From TWA4 sp034086685 (GTDB lineage Bacteria; Bacillota; Clostridia; Lachnospirales; Lachnospiraceae), in contig JAXDZY010000133.1 in NCBI GenBank assembly GCA_034086685.1, positions 1-64,000 on the forward strand: DNA of 64,000 bases. Reading direction: 5' to 3'. Shown one piece after another: positions 51,642-59,433 of the stretch. Under the pieces are notes generated by a model. That model ran no database searches. It was not told the DNA's origin and was given only the letters and a program-made list of their open reading frames with translations. A program made the position numbers and the translations under genes. How positions within the stretch are numbered: the first letter of the stretch is position 1; every line of letters begins with the position of its first letter.

Positions 51642-53033
51642 TTATTTCCTGAAATCAACAGAAAAATCATCTGATACCGGAAAGGATCTGAATTCCTTTA
51701 TTACCAGAACCATACTCACTGCAGCTGCAATCAGATCTGCCACAGGACCTGCATACATGATTCCATCAATTCCCATAAACAGCGGCAGAAGGATAATCAG
51801 CGGCAGAAGGAAAAGAATCTGCCTTGTCAGAGACAGGAAAATACCCTTTTTCGGTTTTCCGATGGATGTAAAGAAATTGGAACTGATGGGCTGTATCCCG
51901 TTCAGGAAAGTGAAAAACAGAAAAATCCGGAAATAAGATACGGCAAAGTGTACATATTCCTCCGAACCGGAACCGAACAGATTGATAATCTCCCTGGGCC
52001 ATATCTGAAACAGTAAAAAAGAAAATGTCGAAATGACAAGTCCGGATATGATGGACATCCTGTAAACCTTCCTTACACGGCTGTATTTCCTGGCACCGTA
52101 GTTAAAGCTGGCAATGGGCTGCATTCCCTGAGACAATCCTATAATAAAGGAAAAAAATACCATATTGACTTTTGAAATGATTCCCACACAGGCCAGAGGA
52201 ACCGATTCTCCGTATACAGACATCCGTCCGTAATAAGTCAGTGACTGATTCATGACAATCTGAACCACCGTCATGGCCAGCTGATTAAAACAGGGAGTCA
52301 TTCCCAGAGAAACAGTTTTTCCGGAGTATTCCCAACGAGGAATCAGATGGCAGATGCGAAGCTTTCCTGTTTTAAAACGGAATTTCATATACCAGATTAC
52401 AAGACAGCCTGAAAAAATCTGTCCGATAATCGTTGCCAGAGCAGCACCCTGCATTCCCATATGTAAACGGAAAATAAAAACCGGATCCAGAATTGTATTG
52501 ATAACAGCACCTGATACATTGCTGATCATGGTAAATCCCGGACTTCCGTCTGCACGGATCAGATGTCCTCCGCCATTGGCCAGTATGAGAAACGGAAAGC
52601 CGAAGGAAGTAATCCCCGTATAAGCCCGGGCATAATCCAGTACATTGTCCGGTGAACCGAAAAATCTGAGCATGGGAGTCAGAAACAGCTGTGTGATCAC
52701 GCACAGGATCAGCCCCAGACCGAAAAGGCAGACCAGAGCATTGCCAATGTAATAAATTGCTTTTTCCCTTTCCCCACGCCCCATGGTCAGATTGAATGCT
52801 GCCGCACCGCCGATTCCAAAAAGCAGTGCAATGGCTGTACATGACGTAGTTAACGGAAATGCCACATTGGTGGCTGCATTGCCCAGTTCCCCCACACTGC
52901 GCCCGATGAAGAACTGGTCCACAATATTATACAGGGAACTGACCAGCATGGCAATAATACTGGGTACGGCAAATTTACGGAGCAGACCTGCCACAGGGGC
53001 GGTACCCAGCGGGTTCTGATTCATCTCTTCCAT
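51642..53033 (-). CDS. MATE-family efflux transporter
   Basis: A 463-residue multidrug and toxin extrusion protein with about twelve hydrophobic segments. The opening PLGTAPVAGLLRKFAVPSIIAMLVSSLYNIVDQFFIGR is the N-lobe start of the DinF/NorM-like family, and GRGEREKAI stands between early helices. Its ATG overlaps the larC TGA by one base, so it is translationally coupled to larC. Substrate is unknown; coupling to a nickel-cofactor gene is unusual. Confidence 0.93.
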   Translation of the reverse strand: MEEMNQNPLGTAPVAGLLRKFAVPSIIAMLVSSLYNIVDQFFIGRSVGELGNAATNVAFPLTTSCTAIALLFGIGGAAAFNLTMGRGEREKAIYYIGNALVCLFGLGLILCVITQLFLTPMLRFFGSPDNVLDYARAYTGITSFGFPFLILANGGGHLIRADGSPGFTMISNVSGAVINTILDPVFIFRLHMGMQGAALATIIGQIFSGCLVIWYMKFRFKTGKLRICHLIPRWEYSGKTVSLGMTPCFNQLAMTVVQIVMNQSLTYYGRMSVYGESVPLACVGIISKVNMVFFSFIIGLSQGMQPIASFNYGARKYSRVRKVYRMSIISGLVISTFSFLLFQIWPREIINLFGSGSEEYVHFAVSYFRIFLFFTFLNGIQPISSNFFTSIGKPKKGIFLSLTRQILFLLPLIILLPLFMGIDGIMYAGPVADLIAAAVSMVLVIKEFRSFPVSDDFSVDFRK

Positions 53034-54334
53034 CAAACTTCTTCCTCCGGATTTTTCTTCAGTAATTGTTCCTTCTCCTGTTTTTCCGCTTCCCATGCCA
53101 GCCCGATCATCCGGTATACATCTGCCAGAGGCAGATGATGATCCATGGCAAGTGAAACAGCTGATTCATATTCAGGATATGCTCTCTCACAGGACTTCAT
53201 GCTGCAGACTTTTACCTGCGCCTCTCCCAGTGGTGTCAGTACATGATGGATTTCACGGTTCAGAACCGTCCTTTCAACTCTGATCCTTCGGATACCGATG
53301 GTGGTGGTTTCCGTGAAAATAATCTGTTCCATCTTCTCAATACTTTTTTCGTCACATATGACATTAAGCTGATAGGCGGGACGGTTTTTTTTCATATATA
53401 AAGGTGTATAACTGACATCTCTGGCCCCTGCTTCCAGAAGCCTTCCCATCACATAGCCCAGAACTTCCCCGCTGCAGTCATCAATATTGCTTTCCAGCTT
53501 GTACACCGGATTCTGTTCCTGTACCGGCTCATGAATCAGCATGGCACGAAGGATACCTGCAGTTCCCGGATAATCCCGTTTGCCGGCACCCATACCCACT
53601 CTGTCAATTACAAACCGTTCGGGCAGCCGGTCAGCAGTACGGACCGCTGCCGCAATGGCAGCTCCTGTAGGAGTTACCAGTTCTCCTTCCACGTCTGTTA
53701 AATGCATGCTGATCCCATACTCCCGGACAATATGGCTGACCGCAGGCACCGGCACCGGAAGCATCCCATGCTGACAGCGGATCGTTCCTTTGCCTTCACT
53801 CAGTTCCGAAACGATCACCCGGTCGATTCCCAGATTATCCAGACAGACCGCTGCAGACACAATGTCAACGATGGAATCCACAGCTCCAACTTCATGAAAA
53901 TGTACCTGTTCAACAGGCACACCATGAGCTTCTGACTCCGCTTCTGCAATAATTCTGAAAATCCTCTCCGCTGTTTCTGCTGCCCGGGGTGTCAGGTCTC
54001 CCGAACGGATAATTTCCAGAATCTCAGACAATCCCCGGTGTTCATGGGAATGCAGATGACTGTGAGATTCATCATGCACAGGAGCTGCTCCATGCAGATA
54101 TTCCATGTCATGATCATGATTCTCATGCTCTGCATCCAGCCTCACATGGAAATCATACACCTCCAGACCGGCTTTTTTTACACGGCTGATAAAAATTTCA
54201 TAACCGGAAATTTTCAGACTTTCCAGTGCCTGGCGCAGCACCCTCTCATCAGCTCCCAGATCCAGCAGAGCAGCCACCATCATATCTCCGCTGATTCCGG
54301 AATAACATTCCAAATATAATTGACGATTATTCAT
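53033..54334 (-). CDS. larC: Nickel-pincer cofactor biosynthesis protein LarC
   Basis: LarC inserts nickel into the pyridinium-dithiocarboxylate precursor to finish the nickel-pincer nucleotide of lactate racemase-type enzymes, using CTP. The 433-residue protein is one continuous frame, whereas in Lactobacillus plantarum LarC needs a ribosomal frameshift. YLECYSGISGDM opens it. A His/Asp-rich loop at about 68-98 (ENHDHD, HDESHSHLHSHEHRG) probably binds nickel. Then VEQVHFHEVGAVDSIVDIV and ETNIDD-like (here ESNIDDCSGE) follow. I start at ATG 54334, overlapping larB by 8 nt. Confidence 0.95.
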   Translation of the reverse strand: MNNRQLYLECYSGISGDMMVAALLDLGADERVLRQALESLKISGYEIFISRVKKAGLEVYDFHVRLDAEHENHDHDMEYLHGAAPVHDESHSHLHSHEHRGLSEILEIIRSGDLTPRAAETAERIFRIIAEAESEAHGVPVEQVHFHEVGAVDSIVDIVSAAVCLDNLGIDRVIVSELSEGKGTIRCQHGMLPVPVPAVSHIVREYGISMHLTDVEGELVTPTGAAIAAAVRTADRLPERFVIDRVGMGAGKRDYPGTAGILRAMLIHEPVQEQNPVYKLESNIDDCSGEVLGYVMGRLLEAGARDVSYTPLYMKKNRPAYQLNVICDEKSIEKMEQIIFTETTTIGIRRIRVERTVLNREIHHVLTPLGEAQVKVCSMKSCERAYPEYESAVSLAMDHHLPLADVYRMIGLAWEAEKQEKEQLLKKNPEEEV

Positions 54335-55103
54335 TGTCTTCCCCTCCACCCTCTGTCAGGCCTTTCACCGCCAGACGGTTGATCTGCGTTGCCATATAAC
54401 CGGCTCCATATCCGTTATCGATATTGACCACCGCAATGCCGTTGGCGCAGGAATTGATCATGGTCAGCAGAGCAGACAGGCCATTCATACTTGCTCCGTA
54501 ACCCACCGATGTGGGAACTGCAATGACCGGTTTATCCACCAGACCTCCCAGAACACTGGCAAGAGCTCCTTCCATGCCGGCCACTGCCACAACACAGTTT
54601 GCTTCCTGTATCACATCCAGCTGCGACAAAAGGCGGTGGATACCGCTGACGCCCACATCATACATCCGTTCAACCTTCGTTCCGAAGTATTCTGCTGTCT
54701 GAGCAGCCTCCTCCGCCACAGGGATATCCGCCGTTCCCGCGGAACATACCGCAATTCTTCCCACAAGCTTTTTATTCTTTTTTTCAATTTTTATAATTCG
54801 TGATATGGGATCATACTGAACCCGGGGAAATCTCTCTCTGATCAGTTCATACTGGTGCTGCGACGCTCTTGTGCCGAAAACTTCCCCGTCCTGCTCATAT
54901 AATCTCTCAAAAATATGCAGAAGATGCTCATCTGCCTTACCGCTGCAGTAAATTACCTCTGCAAATCCGGATCTTACTTTCCGGTGCATGTCCAGTTTCG
55001 CATAACCCATCTCTTCAAAAGGCTGTCTGCGGAAAAACTGTTCCGCCTCTTCGATGGAAATCTCACCCTGTTTCAGCTTTGTTAACACTTCCCGTGTTTC
55101 CAT
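54327..55103 (-). CDS. larB: Nicotinate adenine dinucleotide carboxylase/hydrolase LarB
   Basis: LarB carboxylates nicotinic acid adenine dinucleotide and hydrolyses its phosphoanhydride, the first step to the nickel-pincer cofactor. The 258-residue protein has an N-terminal helical part and a PurE-like C-terminal half: AVCSAGTADIPVAEEAA, YDVGVSGIHRLL, VVAVAGMEGALASVLGGLVDKPVIAVPTSVGYG and GIAVVNIDNGYGAGYMA. larC overlaps it downstream. larE, needed for sulfur transfer, and the acceptor enzyme larA are not in the window. The 74-nt gap before it appears structured. Confidence 0.95.
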   Translation of the reverse strand: METREVLTKLKQGEISIEEAEQFFRRQPFEEMGYAKLDMHRKVRSGFAEVIYCSGKADEHLLHIFERLYEQDGEVFGTRASQHQYELIRERFPRVQYDPISRIIKIEKKNKKLVGRIAVCSAGTADIPVAEEAAQTAEYFGTKVERMYDVGVSGIHRLLSQLDVIQEANCVVAVAGMEGALASVLGGLVDKPVIAVPTSVGYGASMNGLSALLTMINSCANGIAVVNIDNGYGAGYMATQINRLAVKGLTEGGGEDNE

Positions 55104-55117
55104 AAATTCCTCCCGCT

Positions 55118-55174
55118 TTCACAGCAGGTTTACCTGCCATTTACTGCTCCTCCTGTCCGCAGGAGCCCTGTGAA
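55118..55174 (-). other. Branched RNA element before larB
   Basis: TTCACAG (minus strand 55174-55168) pairs with CTGTGAA (55124-55118). The pair encloses two perfect hairpins: CTCCTG-CGGA-CAGGAG (55165-55150) and GCAGG-TAAA-CCTGC (55137-55124; shares one base with the outer stem). There is no T-run. It fills most of the gap between the FAD oxidoreductase and larB. Confidence 0.45.
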
Positions 55175-55177
55175 CTT

Positions 55178-56551
55178 CTATTCGGATTCTTCAGCAATGC
55201 GGCGTGCCACATAAATTCCGCTGGCAGAAGCATGGGAAAGGGAATGCGTTACTCCGCTGCCATCACCGATAATATAAAGACCTTTATATCTGCTTTCCAG
55301 ATTTTCGTCAATCTCCACTTCCATATTATAGAACTTGACTTCCACACCGTAAAGCAGCGTATCATCATTGGCAGTGCCCGGTGCAATCTTATCCAGCGCA
55401 TAAATCATCTCAATAATGCCGTCAAGTATGCGCTTGGGAAGCACAAGACTCAGATCTCCGGGAGTGGCAGCCAGTGTCGGCGTTACAGTACTCTCCGCAA
55501 GACGTTTTTCATTGGTTCTCCTTCCCCGTACAAGATCACCGAAACGCTGCACGATCACACCGCCTCCCAGCATGTTGGAAAGGCGCGCAATGCTTTCACC
55601 GTATCCGTTGCTGTCCTTAAACGGCTCTGAAAAATGCTTGGCTACCAGCAGTGCAAAGTTGGTATTGTCCGTCCTTTTTTCCTTACCTTCATAGCTGTGT
55701 CCGTTTACTGTCACAATACCGTTTGTATTTTCATTAACAACGATTCCGTAAGGATTCATGCAGAAGGTACGCACATTATCCTCAAACTTTTCTGTGCGGT
55801 ATACAATCTTGCTTTCATAGAGCTCGTCTGTCAGATGAGAAAAAATCACAGCCGGCAGTTCCACACGCACTCCGATATCCACACGATTGGACTTTGTAGG
55901 AATATCCAGCTCTCTGCAGATCTTTTCCATCCATTTGCTTCCGCTTCTTCCCACCGATACAATACATCTGCTGCATTCAAAATGCTTATCCCCGCAGAAG
56001 ACCCGATAGCCATCTTTAAGAATTTCCATACGTTCAACAGGAGTACGGAAATAAAAATCCACCTTATCCTTCAGTTCTTCATAAATATTTTTCAGTACAA
56101 TATAATTGATATCCGTGCCCAGATGACGTACCGATGCATCCAGAAGCCTCAGTCCGTTCTGCAGACAAAGCTTCTTAAACTGGGTTCCCGCGGTGGAATA
56201 CAGCTTTGTATCCTGACCGCCATGGGATACATTGATCTCATCCACATATTTCATCAGCCTGATGGCTTCGGCACGTCCGATATGCTCATAAAGCGTACCT
56301 CCGAAATCATTGGTAATATTATATTTTCCATCAGAAAAAGCCCCTGCCCCGCCAAAACCACTCATAATCGCACAGGTTTTACATTTAATACAGCTTTTTA
56401 CCTTTTCTCCATCAATGGGACAATGCCTTTTCTCCAGAGAATTACCCGTATCAAAAACTGCAATATTCAGTCCCGGTTTCTTCTGTATCAGTTCATAAGC
56501 GGAAAAAATCCCTCCGGGGCCGGCCCCGATAATGATAACATCGTATTTCAT
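55178..56551 (-). CDS. NAD(P)/FAD-dependent oxidoreductase (COG2509-like)
   Basis: A 457-residue flavoprotein of unknown substrate. The FAD-binding GxGxxG is YDVIIIGAGPGGIFSAYEL at residues 3-21. A Cys cluster near residue 50-62 (CPIDGEKVKSCIKCKTC) precedes the glycine-rich GFGGAGAFSDGKYN, a combination seen in the COG2509 group. The C-terminus closes the FAD site with GLYIIGDGSGVTHSLSHASASG. I start at ATG 56551 after AAAGGAA; the frame is open 174 nt further but that part spans the promoter. It precedes larB by 74 nt, so a link to the cofactor pathway is possible but unproven. Confidence 0.85.
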   Translation of the reverse strand: MKYDVIIIGAGPGGIFSAYELIQKKPGLNIAVFDTGNSLEKRHCPIDGEKVKSCIKCKTCAIMSGFGGAGAFSDGKYNITNDFGGTLYEHIGRAEAIRLMKYVDEINVSHGGQDTKLYSTAGTQFKKLCLQNGLRLLDASVRHLGTDINYIVLKNIYEELKDKVDFYFRTPVERMEILKDGYRVFCGDKHFECSRCIVSVGRSGSKWMEKICRELDIPTKSNRVDIGVRVELPAVIFSHLTDELYESKIVYRTEKFEDNVRTFCMNPYGIVVNENTNGIVTVNGHSYEGKEKRTDNTNFALLVAKHFSEPFKDSNGYGESIARLSNMLGGGVIVQRFGDLVRGRRTNEKRLAESTVTPTLAATPGDLSLVLPKRILDGIIEMIYALDKIAPGTANDDTLLYGVEVKFYNMEVEIDENLESRYKGLYIIGDGSGVTHSLSHASASGIYVARRIAEESE

Positions 56552-56576
56552 AAAACAATTCCTTTCTTTTACATAA

Positions 56577-56605
56577 AAAATATCATTTCCAAAAGCATCT
56601 GTCAA
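56577..56605 (-). promoter_or_regulatory. Promoter for the FAD oxidoreductase-lar run
   Basis: TTGACA (56605-56600), a 17-bp spacer and TATTTT (56582-56577), 25 nt upstream of the start codon. Confidence 0.7.
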
Positions 56606-56716
56606 CATACCGTGCCAATCCACATTTTCTGCAGATTCAGCTGCCCTGAAAAATATCATGTCAGATTCCGCTTCATGTGTTATACTGAAAAAAGAATAAA
56701 ATCGAGGTGTGATAAA

Positions 56717-57424
56717 GTGACACAAATGACTAAAATTCTTCTTGTTAAAGATGATAAAGATGTACGGGAGGCGTTATCGACTCTGCTTGAACATGCAGGT
56801 TACTGTGTTATTCCTGCTCAGAACGGCAAGGAAGCGCTGGAACAGCTGAACAGGGGGCCTTCTCTGATTATTCTGGATATTATGCTGCCGGATATTTCCG
56901 GATATGAGATCAGCACAAAGATCCGCAGTGACTGCCGCTGCAACGTCCCGATCCTGTTTCTCTCCGCTCTGGATACCCTTTCAGACAAAGAACGGGGGTT
57001 TCTGGCAGGCGGCGACGATTATCTCACCAAACCCTTTGACAGCAATGAACTGCTGCTGCGCGTTGCAGCACTGCTGCGCCGTTATCAGGTATATCTTTGT
57101 GAACCCCAACGCAATCCGGAAACCTGGCTGATTGCAGGGGATCTTAAAGTCAGTGAACAGTATAATGAGGTTTTTCGTCTGGATCAGCGTATCGAGCTGC
57201 CGGATATCGAATACCGGATGCTGAAGCTGTTTATGAAGCACCGGAGAAAGATTTTTTCCATACAGAATCTTTATGAAACCATCTGGAATGAACCTTTCTA
57301 CCATTCCTGCAGCAATACCGTCATGGTCCATATCCGGAAGCTGCGTCTGAAGATTGAGGAAAATCCGGGAGATCCACGTTATATCCGCACAGAATGGGGC
57401 CGGGGTTACTGTTTTTACGATTAG
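56717..57424 (+). CDS. OmpR/PhoB-family response regulator
   Basis: A 235-residue two-domain regulator. The receiver has the acidic pair Asp12-Asp13 (LLVKDDKD; Lys replaces the usual Asp or Glu before them), phospho-acceptor Asp54 (LIILDIMLPD), then LFLSA and YLTKPF. The C-terminal winged helix is of OmpR type (ELPDIEYRMLKLFMKH, VMVHIRKLRLKIEE, YIRTEWGRGYCF). I start at GTG 56717 because GAGGTG is 7 nt upstream; the open frame extends far back but only antisense to the oxidoreductase. No sensor kinase is adjacent. Its target is probably the ligase operon that follows. Confidence 0.93.
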   Translation: MTQMTKILLVKDDKDVREALSTLLEHAGYCVIPAQNGKEALEQLNRGPSLIILDIMLPDISGYEISTKIRSDCRCNVPILFLSALDTLSDKERGFLAGGDDYLTKPFDSNELLLRVAALLRRYQVYLCEPQRNPETWLIAGDLKVSEQYNEVFRLDQRIELPDIEYRMLKLFMKHRRKIFSIQNLYETIWNEPFYHSCSNTVMVHIRKLRLKIEENPGDPRYIRTEWGRGYCFYD

Positions 57425-57453
57425 TACACAACGTTTCAATTGTTTTACATTTT

Positions 57454-57528
57454 TTAAGAACCTCTTAAGAAATTTCTCCGGGATATAAGATTCTATTAAT
57501 TATCTCTCAAGTTAAGAAACTGTTAAGA
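57454..57528 (+). promoter_or_regulatory. Two pairs of TTAAGA direct repeats (likely response-regulator sites)
   Basis: TTAAGA occurs at 57454-57459 and 57465-57470, and again at 57512-57517 and 57523-57528. The period within each pair is exactly 11 bp and the pairs are 58 bp apart. OmpR-family regulators bind such head-to-tail half-sites. A possible -10 (TATAAG, 57484-57489) lies 13 bp after the first pair, whose second half would cover the poorly conserved -35. Confidence 0.6.
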
Positions 57529-57529
57529 T

Positions 57530-57570
57530 ATGCCCTTTATGCTGTTGAAAAACAGCAAAAGGGTATTTTT
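57530..57570 (+). terminator. Hairpin with T-run before the ligase gene
   Basis: ATGCCCTTT with TGCTGTT pairs with AACAGCA and AAAGGGTAT around a GAAA loop (57530-57565), followed by TTTTT. It could end the regulator transcript or act as an attenuator for the ligase operon; no ribosome stall or aptamer is recognisable. Confidence 0.6.
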
Positions 57571-57607
57571 GCTGTCTGCAATCTACTTTTCAGGAGGTTT
57601 CGTTCCA

Positions 57608-59113
57608 ATGAAAAATGTACTTGAATATATGGAGACTGCCCTTTCGCGCAATCCTCAGAAAGTTCTTATTGCCGATTCTGTCAGCCGGCTGACCTGTCAG
57701 GAATTTCAGGAACAGGCACGGCAGATCGGCAGCTTTCTGATCAGAAAGCTTCATGTCTTTCAGCAGCCGGTGGCCGTCTTCCTGGATAAATCACCTGCCT
57801 GCGCAGCTGCCATGATGGGAGTGGTTTACAGCGGCAATTTCTATACCGTTCTTGATGCCTCCCAGCCTGCAGACCGTATTCAGAGGATCTTCAGCACATT
57901 GCAGCCCGCCGCAGTTCTGACCGATACCGCTCATCTGGCTGCTGCAGATGAGCTGGGAGTTCCTGTTATTCTGCTTGAGGAAGCACAAAAAGCAGCTGAA
58001 GATTCCTCTGCTCTGGCGCGGATTCGCAGAAGATCAATTGATACGGATACGCTGTATATCCTCTATACTTCGGGTTCCACAGGCACACCAAAGGGCGCTG
58101 TCATCAGCCACCGGTCCGTTATTGCCTATACAAGCTGGGTAATTCAGACATTTCACATTGACGATGCGGTTATTTTCGGAAGTCAGACACCATTTTACTT
58201 CAGTATGTCCGTGACAGATCTTTTCAGTACTCTTTTTACCGGTGCCAGACTCCAGATCATTCCCAGGCAGTATTTCTCATTCCCCACCATGCTGATCGAT
58301 TACATGAATCAGTATCAGATCAATACCATTTACTGGGTACCCTCTGCACTGGGAATCATCACCGGCTGGGATGCATTTGCACTCAAAATCCCTCTTTATC
58401 TTAAGCAGATCATGTTTGCAGGTGAGGTTATGCCGGTGAAATATCTGAATTACTGGAGAAAATATATTCCTGATGCCTGCTACAGCAATCTGTTCGGTCC
58501 CACGGAAACCACAGATATCTGTACCTGGTACACGATTGACCGGGAATTCGACAACGGAGAAACTCTCCCCATCGGCCATGCCTGCGATAACTGTGATGTC
58601 TTTATCGTAACTGATGAAGGAAAGGCTGCCAGTGGTCAGGAAATCGGTGAATTGTACGTGAGGGGCAGCTTTCTATCAGATGGATATTACAACAATCCCG
58701 AAAAAACCGCTGAATTCTTTGTACAGAATCCTCTTCAGAAAGCTTTTCCCGAAACCGTTTACCGGACAGGTGACCTTGTGCGGTACAATGACCGCCAAGA
58801 ACTGATCTATATCGGCCGCAGAGATCTGCAGATCAAACATATGGGATACCGCATCGAACCCGGTGAAATCGAAGCTGTCTGCAACGGTCTGGAACAGGTG
58901 GACAGCAGCGTCTGCATCTATGATGACAAAACAGACCGGATTCTCATCTTCTATCAGGGTAAAGGGAAGACTGATGAAATCGGCAGACTCCTGCAGGAAA
59001 AGCTCCCCCCTTACATGTGCCCTCAGAAAATCGAAAAGGTACGGCAGATGCCCTGCAATGCCAACGGCAAAACCGACCGTAAATATTTCCTTGAACTGAT
59101 ACAGAAGCAGTGA
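57608..59113 (+). CDS. DltA-like adenylating ligase with altered amino-acid pocket
   Basis: A 501-residue ANL-family enzyme that activates an acid as acyl-AMP and loads it on the adjacent carrier. Core motifs are intact: YTSGSTGTPKGAVISH, NLFGPTETT, YRTGDLVRYND, GRRDLQIKHMGYRIEPGEIEAV and the catalytic lysine in NANGKTDRKY (Lys488). It aligns well with D-alanine ligase DltA, but two specificity residues differ. Ser199 (PFYFSMSVTDL) replaces the Asp that binds the alpha-amino group, and Ala271 (MFAGEVMP) replaces the Cys beside D-alanine. I start at ATG 57608 with AGGAGG about 10 nt upstream. Automatic annotation would call it dltA; substrate uncertain. Confidence 0.85.
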   Translation: MKNVLEYMETALSRNPQKVLIADSVSRLTCQEFQEQARQIGSFLIRKLHVFQQPVAVFLDKSPACAAAMMGVVYSGNFYTVLDASQPADRIQRIFSTLQPAAVLTDTAHLAAADELGVPVILLEEAQKAAEDSSALARIRRRSIDTDTLYILYTSGSTGTPKGAVISHRSVIAYTSWVIQTFHIDDAVIFGSQTPFYFSMSVTDLFSTLFTGARLQIIPRQYFSFPTMLIDYMNQYQINTIYWVPSALGIITGWDAFALKIPLYLKQIMFAGEVMPVKYLNYWRKYIPDACYSNLFGPTETTDICTWYTIDREFDNGETLPIGHACDNCDVFIVTDEGKAASGQEIGELYVRGSFLSDGYYNNPEKTAEFFVQNPLQKAFPETVYRTGDLVRYNDRQELIYIGRRDLQIKHMGYRIEPGEIEAVCNGLEQVDSSVCIYDDKTDRILIFYQGKGKTDEIGRLLQEKLPPYMCPQKIEKVRQMPCNANGKTDRKYFLELIQKQ

Positions 59114-59199
59114 GGTAAAATGCCGCCACACAGGAAATACCCGAAACACAGACTAAATAAAATATAAGCAAAACAAAATACAGACAGGAGAAAACAATT

Positions 59200-59430
59200 A
59201 TGGAAACAGTTATTAATATTTTAAGCAATCTGAAACCCGGTGTTGATTTTACACAGGAGCAGGATCTGGTCAACCGCCAGATTCTCACCTCCATGGAAAT
59301 TATGCTTCTGACAGGTGAACTGAACGATGCGTTCGATATTGAAATCACGCTTCCCTACATCATCCCCGAGAATTTCAGTTCTGCCCGGGCTATTTATGAT
59401 ATGGTTCAGAGAATCGAGGAGGATGAATAG
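59200..59430 (+). CDS. Acyl/aminoacyl carrier protein (DltC-like)
   Basis: A 76-residue, acidic four-helix carrier expected to hold a phosphopantetheine arm on Ser31 (ILTSMEIMLLTGELNDAF). DltC and most acyl carriers have Asp before this Ser; here it is Thr30. The C-terminal helix follows IPENFSSARAIYDMVQRIEED. It sits 86 nt after the ligase gene and 3 nt before the MBOAT gene. In standard dlt operons dltC comes after dltB, so the order is different. No phosphopantetheinyl transferase lies in the window. Confidence 0.85.
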   Translation: METVINILSNLKPGVDFTQEQDLVNRQILTSMEIMLLTGELNDAFDIEITLPYIIPENFSSARAIYDMVQRIEEDE

Positions 59431-59433
59431 TCC

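Noticed and set aside
55634..56716. A 596-codon plus-strand frame running into the response regulator
   Set aside because: The first 360 codons are antisense to the FAD oxidoreductase and show no family; a GTG with a good ribosome site at 56717 begins the recognisable receiver domain.
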